A stretch of DNA of 42,500 bases from Sphaeroforma sirkka (lineage: Eukaryota; Opisthokonta; Ichthyosporea; Ichthyophonida), in assembly GCA_001586965.3 (NCBI GenBank), contig LUCW03001438.1, positions 1 through 42,500 on the forward strand, read 5' to 3'. The stretch's first letter is position 1. Every line of letters begins with the position of its first letter. The notes beneath the pieces were generated by a model. The model had not been told where the DNA came from. It ran no database searches and worked only from the letters and a program-made list of their open reading frames with translations. Both the position numbers and the translations under genes were made by a program. Positions 22,001 through 32,270 of this stretch are shown in pieces.

Positions 22001-23418
22001 AATAGATTTGAGCCAAGTAGGAAGTTGAACGGTTGCTTTAGTGAATTTGAGAGTCTTCCTAGTGCCCGCTTCCATTTCCCATAGATGTGTCAGTCAATGG
22101 TAGACGACCTATCAATTGCACGGCATGTCTATATTGATAACGCGCATACAATCTGCCGTGGACATTCACAAACACATCTGTTCGTCGACCCTACTTGACA
22201 ATGCGACACCAGACAGTTGACAATACCACACAGGCGATGAGGATGTATGATCCGGAACTCACCGTCTCACGGAATCTATTTGTGTTTGATCGACTTCGAC
22301 TATTCTCAATCCCCAGCGTTCCAGCACAGCCGTACACAGCGTGCTACAGCAGGAAAAGGCAATGTAAGTACAATGGCATGCGCGATATGGTGTTAGTAAC
22401 CTTCCGATAATTTAGATTTTAAAACAAGCGAGAAGCACGAGACACAGAATATAAAACACTGGTGTCCTCAGAAAGAAGTAAGCATCGGCCATGACAAGGC
22501 AACTAGGGTTTTGATAAGAGCTGATCCTGATGAGCACACAGAAAAGAAAAGAACGTTGCATAGTCGAATGGACAGCCGTAAAAAGTAGGTACATACAGAT
22601 ATTTCACTCGAATACCTGGACTAATTCACAACCCAGGTATTCATTAAACATTTGTGCATCCGAACAGCAGCCACACACTTACCGAGTACCGTGGTATAAA
22701 TCATCAGGCAAGATGATGACATCTCCAGGCGTGCAAAGTGCCATGATGGTCGCTGTCATGGCCGCATTACCGGAGGCGAATGCGAGAGCCCCACACCCAC
22801 CCTCCAAGTCCCGAAGTAAATCCTCGAGGACAGTACGTGTAGGATTCGAAGCCCTGGAGTATAGGTATCTGCAAGGGATGTGGATAGAGTTCTAATCAGA
22901 CACTTATAACATACTGGGGTACAAGGGATACCACAGGGCTTGGCTGACCTACAGTATATATAGCTTACAATCACTGAAGTCAACCGTTGTCACTCGTGAG
23001 TGCAGCGGTGATAGTTGAACTGAAAACTGTATCATACATATGAAAATGTATGGTTAAGCGGTTCCATTGCAGAGTGGTGCTCGTCGGGCAATTGCATCTA
23101 ACAGTGACAGTGGATGAAGTTCACATGTCAGCAATTTGAGGACACCTACTTCCGGTAAATATACATACCACGCACGATCTTTTCACGTTTGCCAGTATAA
23201 AAGCAACATGTGCTCTATGCAAGAAGAATATATACGAAACAGTGAGGTTGTACAAGAACAACCTTTGGTTCCTTGACATACCCAGGCCCGTCTTCATAGT
23301 GGCCGGACAACGGCTTCTCGAATGTGGTCGAGAGGTAGATAGGTAACGCCAGAGCACCTTTACCACCTTCATCAATGTTGTCGGCGTGCGTACCAGCCTG
23401 AGCACACACAGTTTGCAT
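19070..23418 (-). CDS. PLP-dependent Cys/Met-metabolism enzyme with long Q/QA-rich C-terminal tail
   Basis: Ten exons on the minus strand: 23418-23282, 22868-22683, 22343-22263, 21936-21762, 21621-21592, 21514-21294, 20849-20785, 20648-20542, 20195-19542 and 19306-19070. They sum to 1893 nt (630 codons plus TAG) with consistent phases and GT-AG introns; a TAG lies in frame upstream of the ATG. The fold is the cystathionine gamma-synthase/lyase type: YSRASNPTR, FASGNAAMTA, DDLYHGT, PLP-ring Asp179 in VDNTW, Schiff-base Lys216 in HSVTKYMGGHGD, then LGSTESLIEH and GLLRISVGLE ending near residue 393. The exact substrate is not clear. Residues 394-630 add a PPPPP segment, long QAQAQA runs, polyQ and His/Gln stretches, split by the last intron. 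The 30-nt exon 5 is the least certain. Confidence 0.85.
20910..20930. repeat. perfect GC hairpin inside an intron
   Basis: CGGCGCCC and GGGCGCCG form an 8-bp all-GC stem around a 5-nt loop (TCTGG). It lies in intron 6 of the PLP enzyme gene, in otherwise AT-richer intron sequence. Its function is unknown. Confidence 0.6.
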
Positions 23419-23794
23419 CAGTGCCGGAGTGTCGCAACTATCGCCAGGCTCCTAGAGATTGTAAACATGCCGTAAAGATAGTATGGATTATATTCTCGTA
23501 CGTGCGTATAGGTGTGGAACCATTTTTTTGCAGATACAAATTAAATATCCTAGTTTGCGTAAGTACAAGTACCGGAATGAGATTTGATCCGCACGAGATG
23601 CTAGCAAAACAGCATAGCTGCCGAGGAAATAAAATATTGCTTTCAGCATTTCTATCGAAACTATGATTTTATTTTTTTATATCTAGTTTCAAGCCTGAGA
23701 ACGATCAAAGAAAATCTATTGCTACTAAGCTGTTGGCCGATTGCGCTTCAGTAGCTTGCCGGAAGAATACGCATTGCTATGACAAGAAATTATA

Positions 23795-23942
23795 TATATA
23801 TATATACATATATACATATATACATATATATAAAGAGAGAGATATATATACTAATATATAGATATACACACACACAAACACACGCACACACACACACACA
23901 CATATATATATATAAATACATACACAGACACAGACACAGACA

Positions 23943-24000
<58 letters not shown>
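23795..24000. repeat. compound (TA)n / (CA)n microsatellite
   Basis: Runs of TA, then CACA with scattered variants, an ACAGAC section and a long (CA)n tract ending in TATATA. It lies between the PLP enzyme start and the BED zinc-finger exon and opens artefactual frames rich in H/T or V/C. Confidence 0.95.
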
Positions 24001-24004
<4 letters not shown>

Positions 24005-24035
24005 TATGCATGTTATAGTCGAGATTATTCTGCCA

Positions 24036-24407
24036 CTAACACACATGACAAATATATTTAAGCACCTTGAATTGGGACGCCTTCTTCGGGCCCTTGAGCC
24101 GTTTATATGCACCCGTTTGCCCTGCGCCACGCTTCTTGGACACTCCTGAATCACATTTATCCCCTCCATTCTTTGACCCACTAGCTGCTTGTGCATCTTT
24201 CTCCGCATCATACGACAGCTCATAGTACAGGCGCACGCGCTCAGGCTGTCCACTGCATTGTATCACACACTTCTTGCCAAAGTGTTCCCTCCAGTATGAA
24301 GGTTTAGACCACCTACCCTCTTTCTGGCAGTATATGCAACGCACCTTCCCATCACCCAGAAAGGTAAGGTGTTGGCGCACAGGGTCTTGTTTGCGACCCC
24401 CCACCAT
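24036..24407 (-). CDS. BED-type zinc-finger protein, probably a first exon
   Basis: An ATG at 24407 opens 123 codons. Residues about 8-50 contain DPVRQHLTFLGDGKVRCIYC, then SKPSYWREHFGKKC. That is the C-x2-C...H-x3-C arrangement with flanking aromatic residues of a BED finger, a DNA-binding module common in hAT transposases and proteins derived from them. A Lys/Gly-rich low-complexity region follows. The frame runs to a TAG at 24036, but CAATTCAAG|GTGC at 24066 may be a 5' splice site, in which case the gene continues leftwards across the microsatellite. No DDE or dimerisation domain is visible here. It is divergent from the fucosyltransferase-like gene. Confidence 0.6.
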   Translation of the reverse strand: MVGGRKQDPVRQHLTFLGDGKVRCIYCQKEGRWSKPSYWREHFGKKCVIQCSGQPERVRLYYELSYDAEKDAQAASGSKNGGDKCDSGVSKKRGAGQTGAYKRLKGPKKASQFKVLKYICHVC

Positions 24408-25157
24408 TCTTTGGTGCTGTATATGTGCCTACACAAGCTTCTACGAGGACTAGATACTATTCGATTTTAAATAGACTACGGATAGGACGAGGAACGAGGA
24501 ACTTAATATGAGTTAATAAAGAGGAACACTAACAAAGGAACTTAGGAACATACGCCGGATTGCTCTCTCTTAGCGACCTGCCGCTCTTTGAGCTCTTTGA
24601 CGTGATATGATATCAGAATACGCGGGAACACTATACTAATGTAAAACGTAAAATGGAGAGGTGTACTGTGCGAATACCGTACTATCGAGTCATTACGCTA
24701 TTGCCGAAACCGTCGCTGTTTCCTTATGCGCAATATTTTTCATAGGGACGTTGGGAAGTTCCGCACCGTTTGATATACGTAGTGTGTCGAAATTGGTTTC
24801 GGTATCGTAAATGTGTACACATCAGAATCGATCCGTAAGAATAAAATATAAAATATCGTATCATATGTAGTGTCGCAAACCGGTTAAACTGTTAATACTT
24901 TATTGATGAGTAATACTTTACTTTTCTGGAAAACCCAATAAACTCTACGTTAGTTGTTATGGATGGATTTTTTTCTGTATTTATAAATTTATCGTCATAA
25001 ACTCCGACAAGAGAAATAATACATATTTACATGCATATTTACATACATTCTATAAAATATATGTATAGACATAGATATGCGCTGTAAATGAACCATCGGT
25101 CCATACCTATTCTATTATGGCGTGATGGATACAGAGTGGCGGTAGTAGTAAAGACAT
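24408..25157. other. divergent intergenic region
   Basis: 750 bp between the BED gene (minus) and the fucosyltransferase-like gene (plus). It presumably holds both promoters. AT-rich, with no recognisable coding frame and no element I can name with confidence. Confidence 0.4.
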
Positions 25158-26386
25158 ATGGAGTCTACTCAAATGATACATGACCCTCGGGATCATACTG
25201 TGGCCTCGGGTGGCTGCATGATCCGCGTTGTTCGATTTGCTAAGTCAGCACGAAGGAGAATTACATATTGGAGAGGTCCAAAAAAGGGTATAGATCTTGG
25301 CGCATGGGGTACCGCTTTTGCGGTCTTACTAGTTAGCTATATAATATTAGCGATCATATTGAAGCTATTCAATCCTCCTCTGCTTCTTAATACAGAGGAT
25401 ATCTGCCACTATGAAACCTGGCTGACTGAGTATAAGCAGATACAATCCAGGGTGGTGGAAGCGATGAAGAGTGATTGTGCCGGTTACTGGGAAACTTTGC
25501 GCAGGTGAGCTTGAGTCAAAGACTGCTGTATATATTACAAGCGTAGCGTACACGCGTATGAGGAATATATAAGCTATGCGTTACTTTGTATGCACCCGCT
25601 TAGTGTGATGCTGACTAGACAGGGAAAATACATAAGATCTGTCTATGTACTTAAAATGTTGATGTATACTACCCAAGATCGTATGAACACATACATACAT
25701 ACACGCATACACACACACAACACTGAACACATCATACACACAAACGCACTGGGCACACGCACACACACGCACGCAGCACACGCACGCACGCACGCACATC
25801 AATACACGTATATATATATATACATATATACACACACACACACGCGCACGCGCACGCGCACGCACACGCGCACACGCGCGCGCACGCGCGCGCGCGCGCG
25901 CGCGCGCGCGCGCGCGCGCGCGCGCAACACAATAATGCGCACAACACACAATACACGCACACACAATAATGTGTCACACATATGTATAATGATATATCAA
26001 TGTCTGCGCGCGCGCGCGCGTATATCAATGTATATATGATGTCATCAATATTGCGCGCGCATCGTATATATAATCGTATGTTGATCAGTACACAATATGC
26101 CTATATATATATGCGCGCGCGCGCGCGCACTTATACATGCGCGCGCGCGCGCAACGCGCGCGCGCGCGCGCGCACGCGCGCGCGCGCACACACACGCACA
26201 CACACACACACACACAATGCAATAACATGCGCGCGCGCGCGCGCACGCGCACATCAATCAATGACACGCGCATATATCAATAATGTCATACACATACAAT
26301 GCGCGCACATGTCATCATCACATATATATCGTTCAATATATATCGTTATGTGTATATATATAATATAATACATAATAATTTAGATC

Positions 26387-26423
<37 letters not shown>

Positions 26424-27472
26424 ATTATAATATATATATATAATATATATGCGCGCGCATACATATATGCGTAATATATATATAATGTATATATATATAT
26501 ATATATAATAATGCTAACGCGCGCGCACGCGCGCGCGCGCGCGCACGCGCGCGCACGCATATATGTGTACATGTATAATGCGTATGCGTAATGCGTAATA
26601 ATATAATAATACCAATAATATATAATCAATAATAATCAACAACAATAACAATATCATCAATATCATCATCATCAACACGCACGCACGCATACGCACGCAT
26701 ATATATGTATATATACATATATTACATAATGTTAATATGGATGCGTATAAACATATATGACAAGTTATACATACATGTGGATATGGACAATCAATATCAT
26801 CATCTATCAATATATCAACAATCATCAATATGTGTATGTATATATATACATATATGTGTATATGTATATATTATGATAATAATGTAACAATATTAATATA
26901 TTACTGATATTACATATTATATATATATATATAAGCATATACAAACAAACAGTATATATATATATTACAATGTAACAATATACATATATAATATATATAT
27001 GCCATATATATTATAATATATATATATAATAATATATATATATATATACAATAATAATAATATATAATAACAATATATAATCTGATATTATGTTATATAT
27101 AATATATAATATATATATATTATACATATATAACGCATAATGCACACATACACGCACACACACATATATGTATGTAACAATGCGCACAACACCATCATAC
27201 ATGGATAGAGTAATGCCTGCATGCGTGCGTGTATGTCACAACAACTCACGTGAACAATGAACAACATACATTGCATGTTGCACGCATTGCATTACATAAT
27301 GCAGCCAATAATATTTTAATAATGCATGCAAATGTATATATTATAATATAATATATATATATATATGCATATAATACATATATATATATATACATATACA
27401 TATATTATATATACATATATGTATATATGCATATACATATATGTATATATATATGCATAATAATATATATGT

Positions 27473-27534
<62 letters not shown>

Positions 27535-27551
27535 TGTGAGGATAATCTATG

Positions 27552-27636
<85 letters not shown>

Positions 27637-30600
27637 ATATATACGTTTATATATACATTTTGTTTTGTTTTCTTATCATTATTTAGATATGTACTGTATC
27701 CGTTATGATCATTGTTGTTTTTTTCTCCCGCTGGTGTTGGATTATATCCAATACTGGCCCACGGGTGTGCATTGATTTGATTTCGGTAGCATAAATCAAA
27801 GACAAAGATAGCACTTCTTAGCTACGGGCCGGTCATCCCGTGTACTAATGTGAACGCATGCATAGTGCATTATGAACATATCTCTGTCTTACTTATTCAC
27901 CGTAATGATGCTTACCGTCACACTCGCTGCGCAAACAAAAACCCGGCCAACGAAACTGACGGTTCGAATTCATCGGGTGATCCAGAGAGCAAGCGGACAA
28001 GCAAGTCAACAAGCAACACGCATGGTGGATGCGCGACGAGACTACTATGCCAGGTTTCATGGTCATCTCATGCGGGTTAGAGGGTGAGCTCGACTGCCAT
28101 GGCTTCGGCGACCTGTCGAATGCTGCGGTCGGGGCGTTGTTCTACGCCGTACAGACGCGGAGGGCGTTGTTTATCAACACTGGCAAACCACACGTGTATG
28201 ATTTTCTCGAAAGTTCGCAGTTGGAATGGGGCTTTTTTGGAGCCGTTGCCGAGTGTGCAATGAACGGTATGCGTACTGTGTGATCGGAGGGTGTCAGCGG
28301 GTAGTGTGGTACAGTGCAATTTAATTGGTGATATATTGTGTGTCGATGCACCAGAAAAGGAACAGTTCGTGTTAGGCAAATGTTTTGAGGTGATGTAGGA
28401 TTTTGTTTATTTGAGCTTATTGAAACTATAAAGATCTGAAGGGTACCACCTCAGTTATTAGTGAATATCCCAACAGGTCTTTGTGTGTTATGTGTTCTGT
28501 AGCTGTGTGTTGTTCGTCTGATGCTAGTTACACACAATGCCGTGGAACGAAGCCTAATCTTGCACACAACAACGAAAGCATGTATTTTGTGCATAGCACC
28601 TGTCACAAACAGATCGTTGTCTTTTGTATGTGGGCTGAAGCGGAGACGTGCGTATCCATCGATTTGTGCGAACTGCACTCGAGTTTTGGTATTTGCGCCT
28701 AATTTTAATGCACCAAGAATCAACAAGATGGGGTTGAATTGAATACTCCATCACCGTCTTACCTATTTATTCATCGCCAAGATGTGCTGGGTGCTCAATG
28801 TCTGTATAATGCTCAACGCAGGCGCCCCAAAATTGAAAAAGTCTGAATCGCCACTCATACGCTTCACGGATGAAAGCAAAGGTGACACGGCATTCGGCCA
28901 GACCTTTCCTCTGTCTAGTTGGCTCGAGTTTTTCTGGCTCCATTTGGGATTGTTTCATCGAGATATCACACTGAATGAGGGTGTCCTGCTACCACCGGCG
29001 CTGTTTATCACATCATTCAATGTTCTCAGGTACATAGCAAATCTTGCTTTTGCGATGGATTTGTTTCTTTTCTGAAAAAGGTAATTGTGGGGTGTGATAC
29101 CTTAGGAACTTTATTAAACCAAAAGTTCTTGTTTAGTTCTTGTTGTGCTTCATCGAGTGCAGGCATAGACATGCCCCAGTCTTTGTACGTACGCGGGTAA
29201 TCGTGCGGCGATCACACTGAGTAGCTGATCTTTCCGGTCCTCGAACAGCCGCAAAACAATGAAACGCCCTTTTGTATACATTTCTTTGTTGTTTGCTGTT
29301 GCGAGGTAGCACCACACGAGAATGATTATGCGTATAGAAGCGTGACAACCCTGTCGTATGCTGACGTCGGTTCTTTTGTAACGTCCACTTTCATCGCTTC
29401 AGTGAATACAGATTCATGCTGGCCTTCTATGGAGAGCCGAGAGTCAGCATGAGTGTCAATAAGGTCAGTTGCGTGAGACGCGCTCTCTATCGGATATTTC
29501 TGCACTGCAGGTGAAAACAACGGTGGTTCTCATTCGACCGTATATATGGCACTGTACTTTGTCAGTGGGTGAGGGTAGTACTCCCCTGAGTCTTGTAGCT
29601 TGTTGGGGATTACCTGAACACCCCACCTCGCTCGGTCTATGCACAGCACTTCTAGTTCCTATACTCGTTTGTCAAGCCAGCCAAACCCCACGCTTCATCA
29701 GAATCGATCAGAATCAGTTCGTACTCTGCGAGCGAGTGTTTGTTTCGCCGGTGTATCTTCCATCTAATCTCCCTGACAACCTGAACGAACGTCGTGGTAC
29801 TAAATCGGCTGTTTGAATCTTCCCTCGGTGTATTGCACACTCACTAAACAGGATGACTATAGGTATGTGTTCACCTACGGATGCTTACTACGTACACTGT
29901 TCGAACGCCCGACTCAAAAGATGTACAAGCACGTTGCGGAACCTATGGAGATTATGACGCGAGCTGACGTGAGTGTTGCTGTGCACATTCGATTTGGCGA
30001 TGCTTTGATGGATAAGGTAAGGTGCGCGTGATAGGGGGTTCTGGTTCGTTTCTATTGTGGTTTTTGTGTAGTGGCCTTATAGGGCGTTTGCTACAAGTTA
30101 GTAGACGAACCATGTTGATGGTGTTACGCTGTTTGAGCCTATCTCTCCAATAGCCGGCATACACCTGAAGCCAGACAACAACAAATGCCAATCTTAACTC
30201 AACTAGTGAATGCTACACTCTCGGCCTTCCGGTCTATGCTTATCTGCTAGTAGGATATTAGCGAGTTCATCCCGGGACCTGCTGACAGGCGAGTCAAAGT
30301 TGATCGCAAAGGGGTAGACCCTTATTGCGTTTGCGGCTGGAATTTTGTCGAGCAAACACTGCGGGGAAAAACCATGTAAGCAATCTGTCCGTGTAGTTCG
30401 AATTTGGTGAGAACTTTTCTGGACGCGTGTGTGAGTTAGTTTATCCGAAAAACCATGTTCGCATATGTATGGGTGTGTAAAGATATGCAGGCCCATCGCC
30501 CCCAGGAAGCATAGTTCCCAGCGAATATATGTGAGCGGCTATATTGGCATGCAAATTCGATATAGGTAGTGATGATTTGCCTGTATTCTCTCGCACATCG

Positions 30601-31679
30601 CGTTCTAACGACTCCTCAACAGTGTACGTTGCTCAAGACTTACGCAACGTTTATACTGCACAACACAGAGTGGACAAGAGGGATACTGTGATCAGCGACA
30701 CGACAACGGAAGTCAAGGCCTTTGACTCGAGTCCAGATGGAGCATTAGACATAGTCGTGTTCACTTTGGCCGATTCATCGCGGGGTCAAGTTAATCAAGG
30801 ACTATTTCCTTGAGAAGCACGCCCGAAGCGCGGTGTGGAATCCGATTGCGGCAAAGAAGTTCACCGACAAAGGTATTGATATACACGTCTGCCAGAGCTG
30901 GCTTAAATTAGAGAGGGAAGGGGTTTTATTAAAATACAAAATAGCTATATTAGGCGGGGAATTGCGCGGACTCCGGCTTCTCCAGTGCTAGATGGATACA
31001 ACAGCGCCGGCAAAGGAGCATTACATAAGGGCGGGACAGGCTTGAGTCAGAGAGTTGTTCAATCAGTCGGATTACAATAGCGGTTTTGTTCAACACACAC
31101 CCATTCTGACTTCCCACGTTACGGTTTAGGTCTTGCTGAAACTGGCAATAGCAACAAAAACTAGAAGCCCTCGTTTGCACAGTGCAGTGCAGGTTCTGTA
31201 TTTTTTTAACGCATATAACCAACGCACAAAAGCTAGTGTGGGTAGCATGGATAGGCAAAAGAAGAGGAACTACGAAACGTGTAAAATTCACGACTTCTAC
31301 AAATGAGTACATTGCAACAGTTCATTTTTCTTATCTTTCCATCCCAATCTTCGTACCCAAACACTTAATAGACTTCGGCAAAGGCGGCAAGTGGATGCCG
31401 GATGACGAGACAACACAGACACAGCACAACACGTCGAAGGTCCAAGAAAGCAAGCAATCGAATGTCTTAGTATTTAACACCGCTGGTGCGCCCAAACATG
31501 TGGCCGTGGATACCGATATGGAGTCTGATATCAAGGCTATGGCCGATTGGTTGATAGCGAGCTCGGCTGACTTTGTAGTCACGTCGCGCAGCGGATTCTC
31601 GTTCAGTGCGTCTGCGAAGAGTCTGCACCCCGCAGTCACGCTTTTCCAGTGCTGGATTCATAACTTCTACTTGCACTGA
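25158..31679 (+). CDS. type II membrane fucosyltransferase-like glycosyltransferase, multi-exon
   Basis: Supported exons are 25158-25504, 27986-28266, 29852-30016, 30566-about 30785 and 31372-31679. Candidates 28782-29029 and 30318-30375 fit in part. Exon 1 encodes a basic cytosolic head and one membrane anchor (residues about 48-70), as in Golgi glycosyltransferases. Exon 2 has [18 protein letters not shown] then RRALFINTG, the loop and strand seen in GDP-fucose enzymes. Exon 29852-30016 has VAVHIRFGD, the H-x-R-x-G-D sugar-nucleotide motif. The last exon has [14 protein letters not shown] and [11 protein letters not shown], the third fucosyltransferase motif. Phases agree at 25504/27986 and between 30016, 30318 and 30566, but the middle of the gene is unresolved. 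Intron 1 (about 2.5 kb) is mostly microsatellite. Donor and acceptor specificity cannot be told. Confidence 0.65.
25694..26320. repeat. alternating purine-pyrimidine tract ((CA)n, (CG)n), Z-DNA prone
   Basis: ACACAC/ACGCAC runs lead into almost pure CG dinucleotide tracts (about 25846-25925) and further CGCG blocks at 26007-26021, 26111-26190 and 26230-26250, separated by TATA and CACA. This is the strongest sequence context for left-handed Z-DNA. It lies inside intron 1 of the fucosyltransferase-like gene. The long arginine/alanine-type frames here are artefacts. Confidence 0.95.
26330..27660. repeat. (TA)n-dominated microsatellite field
   Basis: More than a kilobase of TA dinucleotides with ATG, AAT, GCGCGC and CATA interruptions, including uninterrupted (TA) runs at about 27488-27530 and 27556-27622. 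It lies in intron 1 of the fucosyltransferase-like gene. Assembly length here is likely to be unreliable. Confidence 0.95.
30755..30991 (+). other. unassigned open frame overlapping the fucosyltransferase-like gene
   Basis: A 78-codon frame, open from a stop at 30752 to a TAG at 30989 and lacking a useful ATG. It encodes a protein-like sequence ([19 protein letters not shown], then [17 protein letters not shown]). It is in a different frame from the upstream exon ending near 30785. A GTATTG at about 30872 could be a splice donor. I do not recognise the family. It may be an exon, a gene fragment or chance. Confidence 0.25.
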
Positions 31680-31785
31680 GTGATAGCTACGAGTGTATCC
31701 GTCTTAGTTGCCACGATGGCATATTAGTGTGCAACAAGACCTTTTTTTTTAGCGCGCCCTAACTGTGACTTTGAAATACCGCCAC

Positions 31786-32012
31786 AGAGTCGAGTGATAA
31801 GGCTATAACATGTAGTGCATGTGTTGATAGCAAATCGGCTGACTGTGTAGTCACATCACAGCGGATTCTCGTTCGACGCGTCTGCGAACAGTCTGCATCC
31901 CGCTGTCATACTGTTGCGGCATTGGATGCGTGATTGCCCTGAGTGTTGGCTTCGAAGTATATTGGATTGAGTACATTTGAAGTATACGTGACGCAGTGCG
32001 AGTCACGATGGC
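31786..32012 (+). pseudogene. decayed copy 2 of the fucosyltransferase-like last exon
   Basis: Aligns with 31521-31720: TCGGCTGACT, GTAGTCAC, AGCGGATTCTCGTTC, GCGTCTGCGAA, AGTCTGCA and CACGATGGC are shared in order. A 2-nt deletion in the region of the SGFS motif and other changes break the frame. No start codon or splice context remains. Confidence 0.8.
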
Positions 32013-32030
32013 ACAATGCGATGCAGTACG

Positions 32031-32270
32031 GCTGGTGCGCCTAAACGCGGGGCTTCGTGGACCGCTGTAGAGTCTCGTACTGACGCTATAGCGAGATACG
32101 TGATAGCGAGTTCGACGGACTTTATAGTCACGTCACTCAGCGGCTGTTGCTCGGTGAGTGTGTATAGTTTGTACACCCTACAGTTGCACTGTTACAGTGT
32201 TGTGTTTATGATTGGTTCTACACTGAGTGGTGGAGTCGAGGCGTCGGGCCTGAGGAAACGCCACGATGGC
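32031..32270 (+). pseudogene. decayed copy 3 of the fucosyltransferase-like last exon
   Basis: Aligns with 31482-31720, beginning GCTGGTGCGCC-AAAC and continuing GTGATAGCGAG, GACTTTATAGTCACGTCACTCAGCGG and CACTGAGTG to the shared end CCACGATGGC. It is more diverged than copy 2, with an in-frame TAG early on, but it retains the 5' part of the exon that copy 2 has lost. Confidence 0.75.

Noticed and set aside
25581-26368. Frames rich in Arg/Ala, Cys/Val or His/Thr across the CA/CG tracts
   Set aside because: Products of dinucleotide repeats that open all frames.
27950-27985. tRNA T-arm-like GGTTCGAATTC
   Set aside because: The flanking bases do not form the T stem, and no anticodon or acceptor arm is found. 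The sequence is intron just before an exon.
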